Source: JAHBXL01 sp964409775
Lineage (GTDB): Bacteria; Planctomycetota; Phycisphaerae; Phycisphaerales; UBA1924
Length of the DNA stretch: 64,000 nucleotides
Reading direction: 5' to 3'
Assembly: GCA_964409775.1 (NCBI GenBank)
Contig: CAYPEI010000002.1
Coordinates: forward strand, 124,001-188,000
Made by a program: the position numbers and the translations under genes. Below the pieces are notes generated by a model. The model was not told where the DNA came from, ran no database searches, and saw nothing but the letters and a program-made list of their open reading frames with translations. Below are positions 8,374-16,955 of this stretch, piece after piece. The stretch's first letter is position 1. Every line of letters starts with the position of its first letter.

Positions 8374-9051
8374 ATGGCACGATTCCTCGAACATCTTGTC
8401 GGTCCCCGTGTTCCGGTCGAGGAACTGCGCCTGCACAGCGTGCGGTACCTGACACCGACGGTCATTTTCATGCTGGCGCGTGTGCTGCTGCTTGTGTCCA
8501 TCTTCATGCCCTACTGGCACATGGAACTGGAAGCGCCGCAGTATCCCAACGGGCTGTTCCTGACGGCGTATGTCAACCACCTGACCGGCGACGTCAAGGA
8601 GATCGACGGGCTCAACCACTACATCGGGATGCGGCCGCTGGGTGAGGCCGCGGCGATGGAGCGGGCCGCGTCGATCTGGCTCATCATCGCGATGTTCCTG
8701 CTGGTCGAGGGCGCCTCGTTCATTCACAGCAAGTGGGCGGTTCTCCTGGCCCTTCCCGCGATCGGCTTCCCGGTCATGTTCGTCGTTGATCTCTATTACT
8801 GGATGCGGAACTTCGGGCTCCATCTGAAGCCCGATGCGCCGTTGTCGGCCTCGGTGAAGCCGTTTGTGCCGACCGTGATCGGCGAGGGCGGCATCGGTCA
8901 GTTCAAGACGTATGCCGAGATGGGGACGGGCTACTGGCTCGCGGCGGCGTGCGCTGTGCTGGTGGTCGTCGGGTTCGCGTTCCATCGCCGGGCCTACAAG
9001 CCGCTGTTTGATCGGCTCGCGGCGGAGCGCCGCTCAGGGGCGAGGGCATGA
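8374..9051 (+). CDS. nosB: NosB-like membrane protein
   Basis: A protein of 225 residues with about four TM segments (near 28-48, 105-122, 127-150 and 190-208) and a conserved loop (YPNGLFLTAYVNHLTGDV, then EIDGLNHYIGM). NosB is a membrane protein of unknown mechanism that is found directly downstream of clade II nosZ and absent from clade I clusters; the position and loop fit. AGGAGGAGCCC precedes the ATG. Its stop overlaps the nosD start as ATGA, so the two are translationally coupled. A 110-base gap separates it from nosZ. Confidence 0.75.
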   Translation: MARFLEHLVGPRVPVEELRLHSVRYLTPTVIFMLARVLLLVSIFMPYWHMELEAPQYPNGLFLTAYVNHLTGDVKEIDGLNHYIGMRPLGEAAAMERAASIWLIIAMFLLVEGASFIHSKWAVLLALPAIGFPVMFVVDLYYWMRNFGLHLKPDAPLSASVKPFVPTVIGEGGIGQFKTYAEMGTGYWLAAACAVLVVVGFAFHRRAYKPLFDRLAAERRSGARA

Positions 9052-10514
9052 CACGCGCGTTGTTCATCTTGCTTGCGCTCGCGTGTGCGGCGACGGCTGT
9101 GCGGGCCGTGCCTGCGCAGGACACGCCGCATGCGCAGCCGCTGCCGGTCGTTGCTGCTCCGATGCGGGCCGAGAAGATCGGCGAGATCGGCCGGAAGATC
9201 GCCGCGGCGCCCGATGGCGCGGTCATTGAGATCGGCCCGGGCGTGTATCGCGAGCACATCCGCATTACGCGGCCGGTCACACTGATCGGCAGGGGCCGCC
9301 CGGTGATCGACGGCGACGCGAGCGGCGACATTGTCGAAATCGCCGCGCCCGGGGTGACGTTCAAGGGCTTCACGGTCCGGAACACCGGCATCGATCTGGA
9401 CAAGGAGAACGCGGCGATCCGCGTGCTCGCGCCCCGGGCCGTCATCGAGGACAACATCCTGGAGGACATCCTGTTCGGGATCGACCTGCGCGAGGCCCCC
9501 GACAGCACGGTCCGGGGCAACCGCATCGGCGGCAAGGCCCTGGATCTTGCCCGGCGCGGCGACGGCCTGCGGCTGTGGCGGTCGGACAACACGCTCGTCG
9601 AGAACAACGCCATTCACGACGGCCGCGACGCCATCCTGTGGTACTCGCGCGGGGTCACGATCCGGGGCAACACCTCCGACAACTGCCGGTACGGCCTGCA
9701 CCTGATGTACAGCGACAGCGTCAGGATCGAGAACAACCGGTTGACGCGCAACTCGGTCGGGATCTACCTGATGTACAGCACCGGCGTTGAGATCCACGGC
9801 AACCAGTTGATGAGCAACCGAGGCCCCAGCGGCTATGGCCTTGGCCTGAAGGAGACCGACCAGTTTTCAGTCACGGGCAACGTCATGAGCGGCAACCGCG
9901 TCGGTGTGTATGTTGACGGTTCGCCGTTTACCAGCAAGATGCCCGGGACGTTCACGCGGAACCTGATCGCGTACAACGACATCGGCTTCACGTTCCTGCC
10001 TTCGGCGCGCAACAACGAGGTGACGGAGAACAACTTCATCGACAACATTGACCAGGTGTCCGTCGCGGGGCGGGGCGATCTGAGCGCGAACCGCTTCTGG
10101 GTCGGCGATCGCGGCAACTTCTGGAGCGATTACACCGGGTATGACCAGAACGGCGACGGCATCGGCGACTTCGTGCACGAGTCGCAGACGCTGTTCGAGA
10201 ACATGATGGACAAGGAGCCGAGGCTGCGGCTGTTCCTGTTCAGCCCGGCCCAGCAGGCCATCGAGTTCGTGGGGCGTGCGCTGCCGGCGGTGAGGCCGGA
10301 GGCGAAGTTCACCGACGAGGTGCCGCTCATGCGGCCGGCGAAGATCGACCTTCAACTGCCGGCCGCGAAAGGCTCGCTTGCGCTGCTCTTCGCGACCGGG
10401 GCGGGGCTCGTGGGTGTGGGATGCGGCATCCTGTCGGCGGTGCGTGCGCCCGAAGAATCGCGGCGGCATCGCCGGGCGGCGCGAGCGGCGACTGCATCGG
10501 GAGGCAACACATGA
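9048..10514 (+). CDS. nosD: NosD periplasmic copper-centre assembly protein
   Basis: A protein of 488 residues. A Sec signal peptide (about residues 1-24) is followed by a right-handed beta-helix with repeated NTLVENN, GVTIRGN and VRIENN rungs (NosD/CASH family), and a hydrophobic C-terminal segment near 443-463. NosD works with the NosFY ABC transporter to build the CuZ centre of NosZ. The start overlaps the nosB stop and the stop overlaps the nosF start, both as ATGA. The length is usual for the family. Confidence 0.92.
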   Translation: MTRALFILLALACAATAVRAVPAQDTPHAQPLPVVAAPMRAEKIGEIGRKIAAAPDGAVIEIGPGVYREHIRITRPVTLIGRGRPVIDGDASGDIVEIAAPGVTFKGFTVRNTGIDLDKENAAIRVLAPRAVIEDNILEDILFGIDLREAPDSTVRGNRIGGKALDLARRGDGLRLWRSDNTLVENNAIHDGRDAILWYSRGVTIRGNTSDNCRYGLHLMYSDSVRIENNRLTRNSVGIYLMYSTGVEIHGNQLMSNRGPSGYGLGLKETDQFSVTGNVMSGNRVGVYVDGSPFTSKMPGTFTRNLIAYNDIGFTFLPSARNNEVTENNFIDNIDQVSVAGRGDLSANRFWVGDRGNFWSDYTGYDQNGDGIGDFVHESQTLFENMMDKEPRLRLFLFSPAQQAIEFVGRALPAVRPEAKFTDEVPLMRPAKIDLQLPAAKGSLALLFATGAGLVGVGCGILSAVRAPEESRRHRRAARAATASGGNT

Positions 10515-11410
10515 TCCGCATCGAGACTGTCACCAAGCGGTTCGGGCGTTCGGTCGCGGTCGACAACGTCTCGCTGGAGATCCCTGCGGGCGACAGCGTG
10601 GCGCTCTGGGGCGTGAACGGCGCGGGGAAGACGACGCTGATCCGCTGCGTGCTCGGGCTGCTGCCGTTTGAGGGCCGGATCGGCATTGGCGGGCACGATG
10701 TGCGGCGTCACGGCAAGCACGCCCGCACGCAGATCGGCTATGTCCCGCAGGAACTGGGGTTCTACGACGACCTGGGCGTCGGCGAGGCGATCCGCTTCTT
10801 TGCCCGTCTCAAGGGCGTGTGTGTGCAGTCGAGGGACGATGTGCTGGCGCGGGTCGGGTTGTCGGGGCACGCGCACAAGCGCATCCGGGAACTGTCGGGA
10901 GGGATGAAGCAGCGGCTGGCGCTGGCGATCGCCATGCTGGGCGATCCGCCGGTGCTGGTGCTCGACGAGGTGACGGCGAGCCTCGATGCGTGCGGCCGCG
11001 ACGAGTTCGTCGCGCTGCTGGCTCGTCTCTCGGGCGCCGGGCGCACGATGCTCTTCGCCTCCCACCGTCTTGAAGAGGTCACGACGCTGGCCAAGCGGGT
11101 GATCACGCTTGAGCAGGGCCGCGTCCGGGCCGAAGCGGACGCGGCACGCTTCGTCGAGAGCCTCGGGATGGGGACGGTTCTGCATCTCACCGTCAGGCCC
11201 GACGCGAGGGCGCAGGCGATGCTCCTGCTCCAGTCCAGCGGGTTCTCGCCCCGGCTGAACGGTGTCGGCCTGCTCGTGCCCGTGCCCAGCGAGCAGAAGG
11301 CGACGCCCTTCCGGCTCCTGGCCGAGGCGAGGATCACGATCGATGACTTCGAGATTATCGCCGACTCGGGCGGCCACGCCGGCGCGGCGAACAGGGAGGC
11401 CCGCTCATGA
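10511..11410 (+). CDS. nosF: NosF ABC transporter ATPase
   Basis: A cytoplasmic ATPase of 299 residues that energises NosY for delivery of a sulfur species or another factor needed by CuZ. Walker A is GVNGAGKT near residue 35, the signature is ELSGGMKQR near 127, and Walker B is PVLVLDEVTASLD near 147, followed by the switch His (FASHRLEE). The last third is an accessory domain typical of NosF. An in-frame ATG lies upstream in nosD, but ATG 10511 overlaps the nosD stop and starts exactly at the ABC domain. Confidence 0.92.
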   Translation: MIRIETVTKRFGRSVAVDNVSLEIPAGDSVALWGVNGAGKTTLIRCVLGLLPFEGRIGIGGHDVRRHGKHARTQIGYVPQELGFYDDLGVGEAIRFFARLKGVCVQSRDDVLARVGLSGHAHKRIRELSGGMKQRLALAIAMLGDPPVLVLDEVTASLDACGRDEFVALLARLSGAGRTMLFASHRLEEVTTLAKRVITLEQGRVRAEADAARFVESLGMGTVLHLTVRPDARAQAMLLLQSSGFSPRLNGVGLLVPVPSEQKATPFRLLAEARITIDDFEIIADSGGHAGAANREARS

Positions 11411-12291
11411 CCGCACTCGCCAAACCGATTGCTGCGGGAGTGTCCGTCTGTCATCCGCCGCGATTCGCGAGCAATGTCGTGACGGTCGGCAGGCGCGAAC
11501 TGCGGGAGGCCGTGAGGAGCCGCTGGTTCCTTCTCTACACGCTCGCCTTCGCCGCGTTGGGACTGGGTGTTTCGTACGTCTCCGCGGTGGGGTCCGGGGG
11601 CGCAGGCCTGTCGGGCTTCGGGCGGACGACCGCGGGGCTTGTGAACCTGGTGTTGCTGGTGGTTCCGCTCATGGCGTTGACCGCCGGCGCGGGCTCGGTC
11701 GCCTCGGACCGCGAGCGGGGGATGCTGGCGTACCTGCTGGCGCAGCCGGTCTCGCGATTGGAGGTGCTCATGGGCAAGTACCTCGGGCTTGCCGCGGCGT
11801 TGCTCGCGTGTCTGTGCCTGGGCTTCGGAGCTTGCGCCCTTGTGCTGGCGTGGAAGGGGGAGGCGACCAATCCGGCGAGCATGCTGTGGCTCGTCGGGTT
11901 GTCTTTCGGACTGGCCCTCGGGATGCTGAGTCTGGGGATGCTCGTGTCGGTGCTGGCCCGCAAGGCCTCTGTCGCAGTCGGCACCGCGATTTTCCTGTGG
12001 CTGAGCCTTGTGTTCGTCACGGACCTAGGGCTGATGGCGGGAGCGATGGCGTTCAGGCTGCGCATCGAGACGCTGTTTGCGCTCAGCGTGGCCAATCCGC
12101 TGCAGGTGTTCAAGTTCTGGTCGCTGCACTCGGCGGATGCGACGCTCGATGTGCTGGGTCCGGCCGGGCTGTACGCGATGGACACGTTCGGTGACCGCAT
12201 CGGCTGGCTTTTTGCCGGGGCGATGGGCGCATGGATCATCGTTCCGCTCGTCGCCGCGATCGTGATCTTCTCACGGAGGGCGCCGATATGA
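11407..12291 (+). CDS. nosY: NosY ABC transporter permease
   Basis: A membrane protein of 294 residues with about six TM segments in the ABC-2 arrangement. It has the early motif RELREAVRSRWFLLY, and SVASDRERGMLAYLLAQPVSR, typical of NosY. With NosF it forms the transporter for CuZ maturation. The start and stop overlap nosF and nosL as ATGA. Confidence 0.9.
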   Translation: MTALAKPIAAGVSVCHPPRFASNVVTVGRRELREAVRSRWFLLYTLAFAALGLGVSYVSAVGSGGAGLSGFGRTTAGLVNLVLLVVPLMALTAGAGSVASDRERGMLAYLLAQPVSRLEVLMGKYLGLAAALLACLCLGFGACALVLAWKGEATNPASMLWLVGLSFGLALGMLSLGMLVSVLARKASVAVGTAIFLWLSLVFVTDLGLMAGAMAFRLRIETLFALSVANPLQVFKFWSLHSADATLDVLGPAGLYAMDTFGDRIGWLFAGAMGAWIIVPLVAAIVIFSRRAPI

Positions 12292-12785
12292 ACCGCACAG
12301 GCGCGAGTGGGTGTGTCGCGATGGCCGTCATCGCGTGCGGGCTCTGGGGGTGTGATCGCCCGGACCCTGTCGGCCCGCCAGAGGTGCGATTCGGACGTGA
12401 CGAATGCGCCGAGTGCAAGATGAGCATTGTTGAGGAGCGGTCGGCCGCGGCGACGCGAGTGCGCACGCCGAGCGGCCTGGAGGACCGGTTGTTTGACGAC
12501 CTTGGCTGCCTGCTGGATTTCGAGCGGGAGCAGAGCGATCACGACGTTGCTGACCGATGGACGCGGGACTATGCCACGCGGCAGTGGACACGGGCCGAGC
12601 ACGCGTGGTACCTGTTCAGCGAGAAGGTGCACACCCCGATGGGCTCCTGGATCGCGGCGTTCGCGACGCGGGAGGGGGCCGAACAGATGCAGGCTGAGGC
12701 GGGCGGCGAGGTGCTGACTTTCGAGCAGGTCAAGGCCCGGCGCACGTCGTGGATGCAGGAGCGGCACGGCAAGCGGGATCGATGA
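12288..12785 (+). CDS. nosL: NosL copper-chaperone lipoprotein
   Basis: A protein of 165 residues with a lipobox (CGLWGC) and the NosL copper site RDECAECKMSI, where CxxC and Met bind Cu(I) for delivery to NosZ. The conserved LFDDLGCLL and GSWIAAF.TREGA segments are present. It is the last gene of the nos operon; its start overlaps the nosY stop as ATGA. The regulator at 12849 follows 63 bases later. Confidence 0.9.
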   Translation: MNRTGASGCVAMAVIACGLWGCDRPDPVGPPEVRFGRDECAECKMSIVEERSAAATRVRTPSGLEDRLFDDLGCLLDFEREQSDHDVADRWTRDYATRQWTRAEHAWYLFSEKVHTPMGSWIAAFATREGAEQMQAEAGGEVLTFEQVKARRTSWMQERHGKRDR

Positions 12786-12848
12786 GCGAAAGCGCGTCGG
12801 CGCCTTTGCGCGCCGGCCCGCTCGTTTCAATCAGCCTGAGGTGATGCC

Positions 12849-13307
12849 ATGTTCTCACAGACGGTCGAGTATGCGCTGCGTGCCATGACGTTCCTGGCCT
12901 CGCGGCCGTCGGTATCGACCACCACCGAGGTCATCGCCCGCGAGACCCAGGTGCCCGCGGGGTACCTCGCCAAGGTGATGCGCGACCTGGTCGTGGCTCA
13001 ACTCGTCACCTCGCAGAGGGGCCCGAACGGAGGCTTCGTGATCGCCCGTTCGCCCGAACGCATCACCGTGCTGGACATTGTGAACGCGGTGGATCCGATC
13101 CGGCGGATCCGCTCGTGTCCGGCGGGGAACCCGATGCACGTGAAGCTGTGCTCGCTGCACTCTCGGCTGGACGCGGCGATGGCCATGATCGAGACTGAAC
13201 TGCGTTCCGCGACGCTTGCGCAGGTCGTCGCGGACCAGTCGCGGGGCGGCTTGTGCGAGCATCTCCGCGTGGATCCGCACGCGCGTGGATCGAGCGACGC
13301 GGCCTAG
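12849..13307 (+). CDS. Rrf2-family transcriptional regulator (NsrR/IscR-like)
   Basis: A protein of 152 residues with the Rrf2 winged-helix fold: MFSQTVEYALRAM at the start, then the recognition helix QVPAGYLAKVMRDL and the wing RGPNGGF. The cysteines (RSCPAG, KLCSLH and a late GGLCEH) are spaced differently from the three clustered Cys of NsrR or IscR, so cluster binding is possible but not shown. Rrf2 regulators of this kind sense NO, iron-sulfur status or redox. It lies between nosL and convergent nrfA, so it is the likely regulator of the island and a candidate to bind the AGATAYA sites. TGAGGTGA lies 6-13 bases before the ATG. Confidence 0.8.
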   Translation: MFSQTVEYALRAMTFLASRPSVSTTTEVIARETQVPAGYLAKVMRDLVVAQLVTSQRGPNGGFVIARSPERITVLDIVNAVDPIRRIRSCPAGNPMHVKLCSLHSRLDAAMAMIETELRSATLAQVVADQSRGGLCEHLRVDPHARGSSDAA

Positions 13308-13313
13308 CGCGGC

Positions 13314-14810
13314 TTAGTGCGGCTTGGCCGGTGCGGGCGGCTCCGGCGCGGGCGTGGGGACTTCCGCGGCCTTGGCGGCGGCCCCGGGCACCTTGGCGAA
13401 GACGGCGGCAACACCCTGGCGGGCGAAGTCGATCGCCTCGCCGAGGATCCGTGCCGACTCCTGCGGGGCATGGAAGCCCATGGAGTTTTCCGCGGAGACG
13501 AAGTCGAGCCGCCACTGCGATCGCCGGTGCAGGTCCCGCGCCGCGGCGAGGTCGGCATCGGAGGCGCCGAGTTCCGACGCGGCCTTGATCGCCTGGATGA
13601 GTTCGAACACCGCCGCTTCGCCGCGGCGCAGCAGGGCGGCCGTCCGGTCCTGGATGGCCTCCACCCGGGACTTGATCTCGGTCTCGGTGTAGTTGTGGCA
13701 GACCTGGCACGACCGCGCGACATTCAGCATCGGGCTGCGCACATGGTGGTCGCTGACCTTGATCGCTCCCTCGCGCTTGTAGGGCATGTGGCAGTCGGCG
13801 CAGGACACTCCGCTGCGTGCGTGGATTCCCTGGCTCCACATCTCGAACTCGGGATGCTGGGCCTTGAGGGTCTTGGCGCCCGAGTCGGCGTGCTTCCAGT
13901 CGGTCCAACCGACCTCGTTGTAGTACGACTCGATGTCCTCGACCTTGAGCCCCTTGTGCCACGGGTAGGTGACCAGTTTCTTGTCGCCCGCGAAGTAGTA
14001 CTCGACGTGGCACTGGCCGCAGGCCATGCTGCGCATCTCCTGGCGTGACGCGTCGATGTTCGGGTCGTATTCGCGAGAACGGGTGCCGGCCCGCCATCGC
14101 CCGATGCTCGGCAGGTGCGGGACCGGGGCGTCGGACTTTGCCAGCGCGCGGATGCCGGTGATGAAGCCCGGCCGAGTCACACGAAGCGCGAGCGAGGATG
14201 GATCGTGGCAATCGACGCAGGAAACCGGATGCTCGACGAGTTTGGTCGCCTCCGTGTAGGGCATCGGGCAGACCTCTTCGAAGCCCTTGAAGAGTTGCGC
14301 GTAACCGTTCTCGCTGGTGACGGGGTCGTCGATCGTGCCCGGGGCGCCGGCCCTGAGGCCGGCCTCGCGATACGCGACGGTGTTGCTGGCATGGCACTGC
14401 AGGCACGCGCCCGGCTGGGGCTTCTTCTTCACGCGGTCGGTCTCGCGCTGGTCGTGGAGCATGTACGCGTGTCCGCGCTCCTCCCGGTAGTCGATCGAGA
14501 ACGCATAGCCGTTGAACAGCGTCCGCCAGACCGGGGTTTCATCCAGATGCTGGAAGGCCTCGCTCCCGCCGTACCTCGTCCGCTCGGTGTCGACGGTCCG
14601 CTTGTACCCGTCGTACTGGCGCGGGTAGTTCTTGCCCCATTCCGCCGGGTCGATGGTCTTCTCGTTGATGTCCACCACGCGGAACACGGTTTCGCGTGCT
14701 TCGCGTTTGCGCTGCGAGATGTTCTCGCGCAGCAGCATGACGCCCACCGTGGCGCCGGCCACCACCAATACCGTCAGTGCGTATGTTCCCCAGGGTCGTC
14801 TGCTCGACAT
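13314..14810 (-). CDS. nrfA: ammonia-forming cytochrome c nitrite reductase, CxxCH active-site type
   Basis: This pentahaem enzyme reduces nitrite (and NO) to ammonium in the periplasm. It has 498 residues, with an N-terminal signal anchor near residues 9-28. Haem motifs start near C136, C198, C264, C337 and C368. The active-site haem, first in order, is CLQCH, not the classical CxxCK; CxxCH NrfA forms are known. The motifs CGQCHVEYYF (catalytic Tyr) and GIHARSGVSCADCHMPY (catalytic His) are intact. The C-terminus is a Pro/Ala-rich extension. ATG 14810 is preferred to the adjacent TTG because GGAGGT is 5 bases from the ATG. nrfH lies 3 bases upstream, and the tail converges on the Rrf2 gene with a 6-base gap. 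Confidence 0.93.
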   Translation of the reverse strand: MSSRRPWGTYALTVLVVAGATVGVMLLRENISQRKREARETVFRVVDINEKTIDPAEWGKNYPRQYDGYKRTVDTERTRYGGSEAFQHLDETPVWRTLFNGYAFSIDYREERGHAYMLHDQRETDRVKKKPQPGACLQCHASNTVAYREAGLRAGAPGTIDDPVTSENGYAQLFKGFEEVCPMPYTEATKLVEHPVSCVDCHDPSSLALRVTRPGFITGIRALAKSDAPVPHLPSIGRWRAGTRSREYDPNIDASRQEMRSMACGQCHVEYYFAGDKKLVTYPWHKGLKVEDIESYYNEVGWTDWKHADSGAKTLKAQHPEFEMWSQGIHARSGVSCADCHMPYKREGAIKVSDHHVRSPMLNVARSCQVCHNYTETEIKSRVEAIQDRTAALLRRGEAAVFELIQAIKAASELGASDADLAAARDLHRRSQWRLDFVSAENSMGFHAPQESARILGEAIDFARQGVAAVFAKVPGAAAKAAEVPTPAPEPPAPAKPH

Positions 14811-14813
14811 CAA

Positions 14814-15293
14814 CTACCTCCGTGGTCCGTGTCCGATGCCCGCGTGGCAGTGCACGCAGTTGAGCCCTTCGTGATCGGTCATGTGCGGGGTGATCTCGCC
14901 GACGATCTCGCCGTGACACCGCACGCAGTTGTTCTGCACGACCTGCAGGCTTGAATCCTTGATCTGGATCGGCTCGTGGAAATCCTGGAACGTGAAGCCC
15001 TTGCTGTGCCGAAACCCGTGCTCGGCCTTCACCCAGTACTTGCCGAGCAGGTCGACGGGCACGTGGCAGTCGTTGCAGGTCGCGACGGCGTGGTGCGGGC
15101 TCTTCTGCCAACTGTCGTGCTGGTCGCGCATGATGTGACAGTTCACGCATGCCGCGGGGTCGTTGGAGAGATAGCTGGTGCCCTCCGCGTAGTCGAACGT
15201 GTTCACCGAGAGGCCGATGAACACGCCGACGAGCGCCGAGAGCAGCACTCCCACCATTCCAACTTCCGCGAAGCCCTTGGCCGTGGGGGTCAT
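14814..15293 (-). CDS. nrfH: NrfH tetrahaem quinol dehydrogenase
   Basis: A protein of 159 residues of the NapC/NirT family, with a single N-terminal TM anchor (about residues 13-32) and four CxxCH motifs (CVNCH, CNDCH, CVRCH, CVHCH). It oxidises menaquinol and passes electrons to NrfA. ATG 15293 follows GGAAGGAAC and overlaps the stop of the upstream PanE-like gene as ATGA, so the three genes form one translationally coupled operon. In-frame starts further upstream lie inside the neighbour and lack a ribosome site. Confidence 0.92.
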   Translation of the reverse strand: MTPTAKGFAEVGMVGVLLSALVGVFIGLSVNTFDYAEGTSYLSNDPAACVNCHIMRDQHDSWQKSPHHAVATCNDCHVPVDLLGKYWVKAEHGFRHSKGFTFQDFHEPIQIKDSSLQVVQNNCVRCHGEIVGEITPHMTDHEGLNCVHCHAGIGHGPRR

Positions 15294-16384
15294 CCCGTTC
15301 CTTCCGACGCGTCGCGCGATCCGCCTGTATCGACGCAGCATACTGCGCCGGTGCGGATCATGCCCGCCATCGAATCGACGCCGGGTGACCCGGCCGCGGG
15401 CACCGCCCGGACAGCCCAATCGAGAGCCTCGATCAGTCCGTCCACGACTTCATGGGTCGGGGTCGCAATCCCGCGAGCGTGCCCCCGATCGATGATCGGC
15501 CGATTCAACTGACCGATCTCGCTTTCGCGGCCCGACCGGACGTCCTCCACCATGCTCGGGGTATGGTCCGCGGCCTTGCTCAACGTGGCCGCGGCATGCT
15601 CGAGGTAGCCCTCGCCCAGCGCGATCCCCTCCGCGCGAGCGACCTCGTAGCCCTCACGGAGCAGGCGATCCACGATCGGCCGTGCCGGAGAGGCCATCAC
15701 CTGCCCGACGGTCATGTTGGTGAGCGCTGCGACCGGATTCACCGCCGCGTTCATCAGGCTCTTGGCCCACACCCGCGCCTCGATGTCCTCCGCAAACTCG
15801 GTGACCAGGCCGGACTCCGAGAGCCGGGCGGCCAGTTCTCGGCACCGCTGCCGGTGCTGGGCGACCGGGCAGCCCAGCGCGTGCGGCGGCGCGGAGAGGG
15901 TCACCGCGGCGATGCCGTGTGCGACGTCCAGAACCGCGCCGAGGTTCAGGACCATCCGTGCCACCCGATCCGTGCCCAGCAGTTCGGCCAGGTGTCTGCC
16001 GGGGTCGATTCCATTCTGACAACTCACCAGGAGCGGCGGCCGGGCGCCGTGGCGAGGGGTGAGCAGGGGGGCCAACTCCCGCGCGACCGCGGGGATCGCG
16101 GTCGTCTTCGTGGTGATGAAGATGGTCCCGATCGGGCCGATCGCCGCGAGGTCCGACGCATGCCGGACCACAATTGGTCGAGAAACTCCGGAAATCTCGC
16201 CGCGACACTCCGCACCGTTCGAAAACAGTTGCCCGGCCCGCTTCGGATTGCGGCACACCACCACCGTGGGTACGTGTCTGCCCAGCAGCGCGGCGAGGAC
16301 GGTGCCGATCGCCCCTGCTCCGAGAATCGCGATGCGCTCGGTGACGGCCGGGATTTCCGCTGATTGATCGCGGTTTTCAGGCAT
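15290..16384 (-). CDS. ketopantoate reductase-family protein (PanE/ApbA-like)
   Basis: A protein of 364 residues. The NADPH-binding motif GAGAIGTVLAALL lies near residue 20, TTKTTAIP follows, and the C-terminal domain carries the catalytic-lysine motif WAKSLMNAAVNPVAALT. These are the ketopantoate reductase features; that enzyme makes pantoate for coenzyme A. GGAGAGGA precedes the ATG; an earlier in-frame ATG lacks one. The gene is the first of the nrfHA operon and overlaps nrfH by four bases, which is odd for a coenzyme A enzyme. It may be the cell's PanE, or a reductase repurposed for nitrosative stress or haem maturation. The fold is confident, the role is not. Confidence 0.75.
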   Translation of the reverse strand: MPENRDQSAEIPAVTERIAILGAGAIGTVLAALLGRHVPTVVVCRNPKRAGQLFSNGAECRGEISGVSRPIVVRHASDLAAIGPIGTIFITTKTTAIPAVARELAPLLTPRHGARPPLLVSCQNGIDPGRHLAELLGTDRVARMVLNLGAVLDVAHGIAAVTLSAPPHALGCPVAQHRQRCRELAARLSESGLVTEFAEDIEARVWAKSLMNAAVNPVAALTNMTVGQVMASPARPIVDRLLREGYEVARAEGIALGEGYLEHAAATLSKAADHTPSMVEDVRSGRESEIGQLNRPIIDRGHARGIATPTHEVVDGLIEALDWAVRAVPAAGSPGVDSMAGMIRTGAVCCVDTGGSRDASEGTG

Positions 16385-16447
16385 TGATTCCTCTCCGATC
16401 GACGATATACTAGACATAAAGATACACTACTCACGTATTAGAGGCCC
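16384..16447. promoter_or_regulatory. divergent control region between nrf and hemerythrin/nnrS operons
   Basis: For the plus strand, TTGATT at 16384-16389 and TATACT at 16406-16411 are 16 bases apart, followed by AGACATAAAGATACACTACT. This tract resembles the operator-like motifs after the promoters at 2520 and 4511. The minus-strand nrf promoter must lie in the same interval, perhaps using TAGTAT on that strand. One regulator could control both directions. Confidence 0.5.
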
Positions 16448-16933
16448 ATGACCGGTCCCCTCCCCATCAAGCGCCACCCCGCCTTGCAACCCCTCTCGCG
16501 GGAGCACATGAGCGGATTGGTGCAGGCCCGCAATCTCTCTGCCGCGGCGGCGGAGCCGGCGGAATCGCGGAGGAGCACTCTGGCCCGCTTCGCGGCGGTG
16601 TGGGATGAGGAGATCTGCCACCACTTCGCGGACGAGGAGCGGATGCTGGCCGGATTGCTCAGTCCAGGATCGCTTAGCCGGTTGGTGACCGAGCACCGCC
16701 AACTCCGCAAACTGGCCGAGATGGCGATTGATCAGGCTTCGGCCAAGGAGCCCGATGCGGACCTGCTCCGCCGTCTCGGCGCCCGGTTGCACGATCACAT
16801 CCGCTGGGAAGAGAGGGAGGCGTTCGGAGAAGCGGAGCGAGCCGCCGGCCCGGCGGAGTTCGAGGTTCTCGGGCGCGATGCCGCGGCGATCGAGCGTGCA
16901 CGCCCGGGTTCGCGTCCGAGGTATCGCCTGTAG
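16448..16933 (+). CDS. hemerythrin HHE-domain protein
   Basis: A protein of 161 residues with the HHE four-helix pattern: EICHHFADEERM near 58-69, TEHRQLR near 85 and LHDHIRWEERE near 117-127. These supply the His and Glu ligands of a di-iron centre that binds O2 or NO. It is cytoplasmic (no signal peptide). It lies 22 bases before nnrS and is divergent from nrf, so a role in NO sensing or scavenging is likely but inferred. Unlike the fragment at position 1, its ligands look complete. Confidence 0.8.
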   Translation: MTGPLPIKRHPALQPLSREHMSGLVQARNLSAAAAEPAESRRSTLARFAAVWDEEICHHFADEERMLAGLLSPGSLSRLVTEHRQLRKLAEMAIDQASAKEPDADLLRRLGARLHDHIRWEEREAFGEAERAAGPAEFEVLGRDAAAIERARPGSRPRYRL

Positions 16934-16955
16934 GCATAGGAAGGAGTGTCGCGCC

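Noticed and set aside
13317..14954. Plus-strand frames opposite nrfA and nrfH
   Set aside because: They are shadows; all haem motifs are on the minus strand.
16384..16447. FNR-type TTGAT-N4-ATCAA site
   Set aside because: TTGATT is present, but the second half-site is missing at the right distance; it is better explained as the -35 box.
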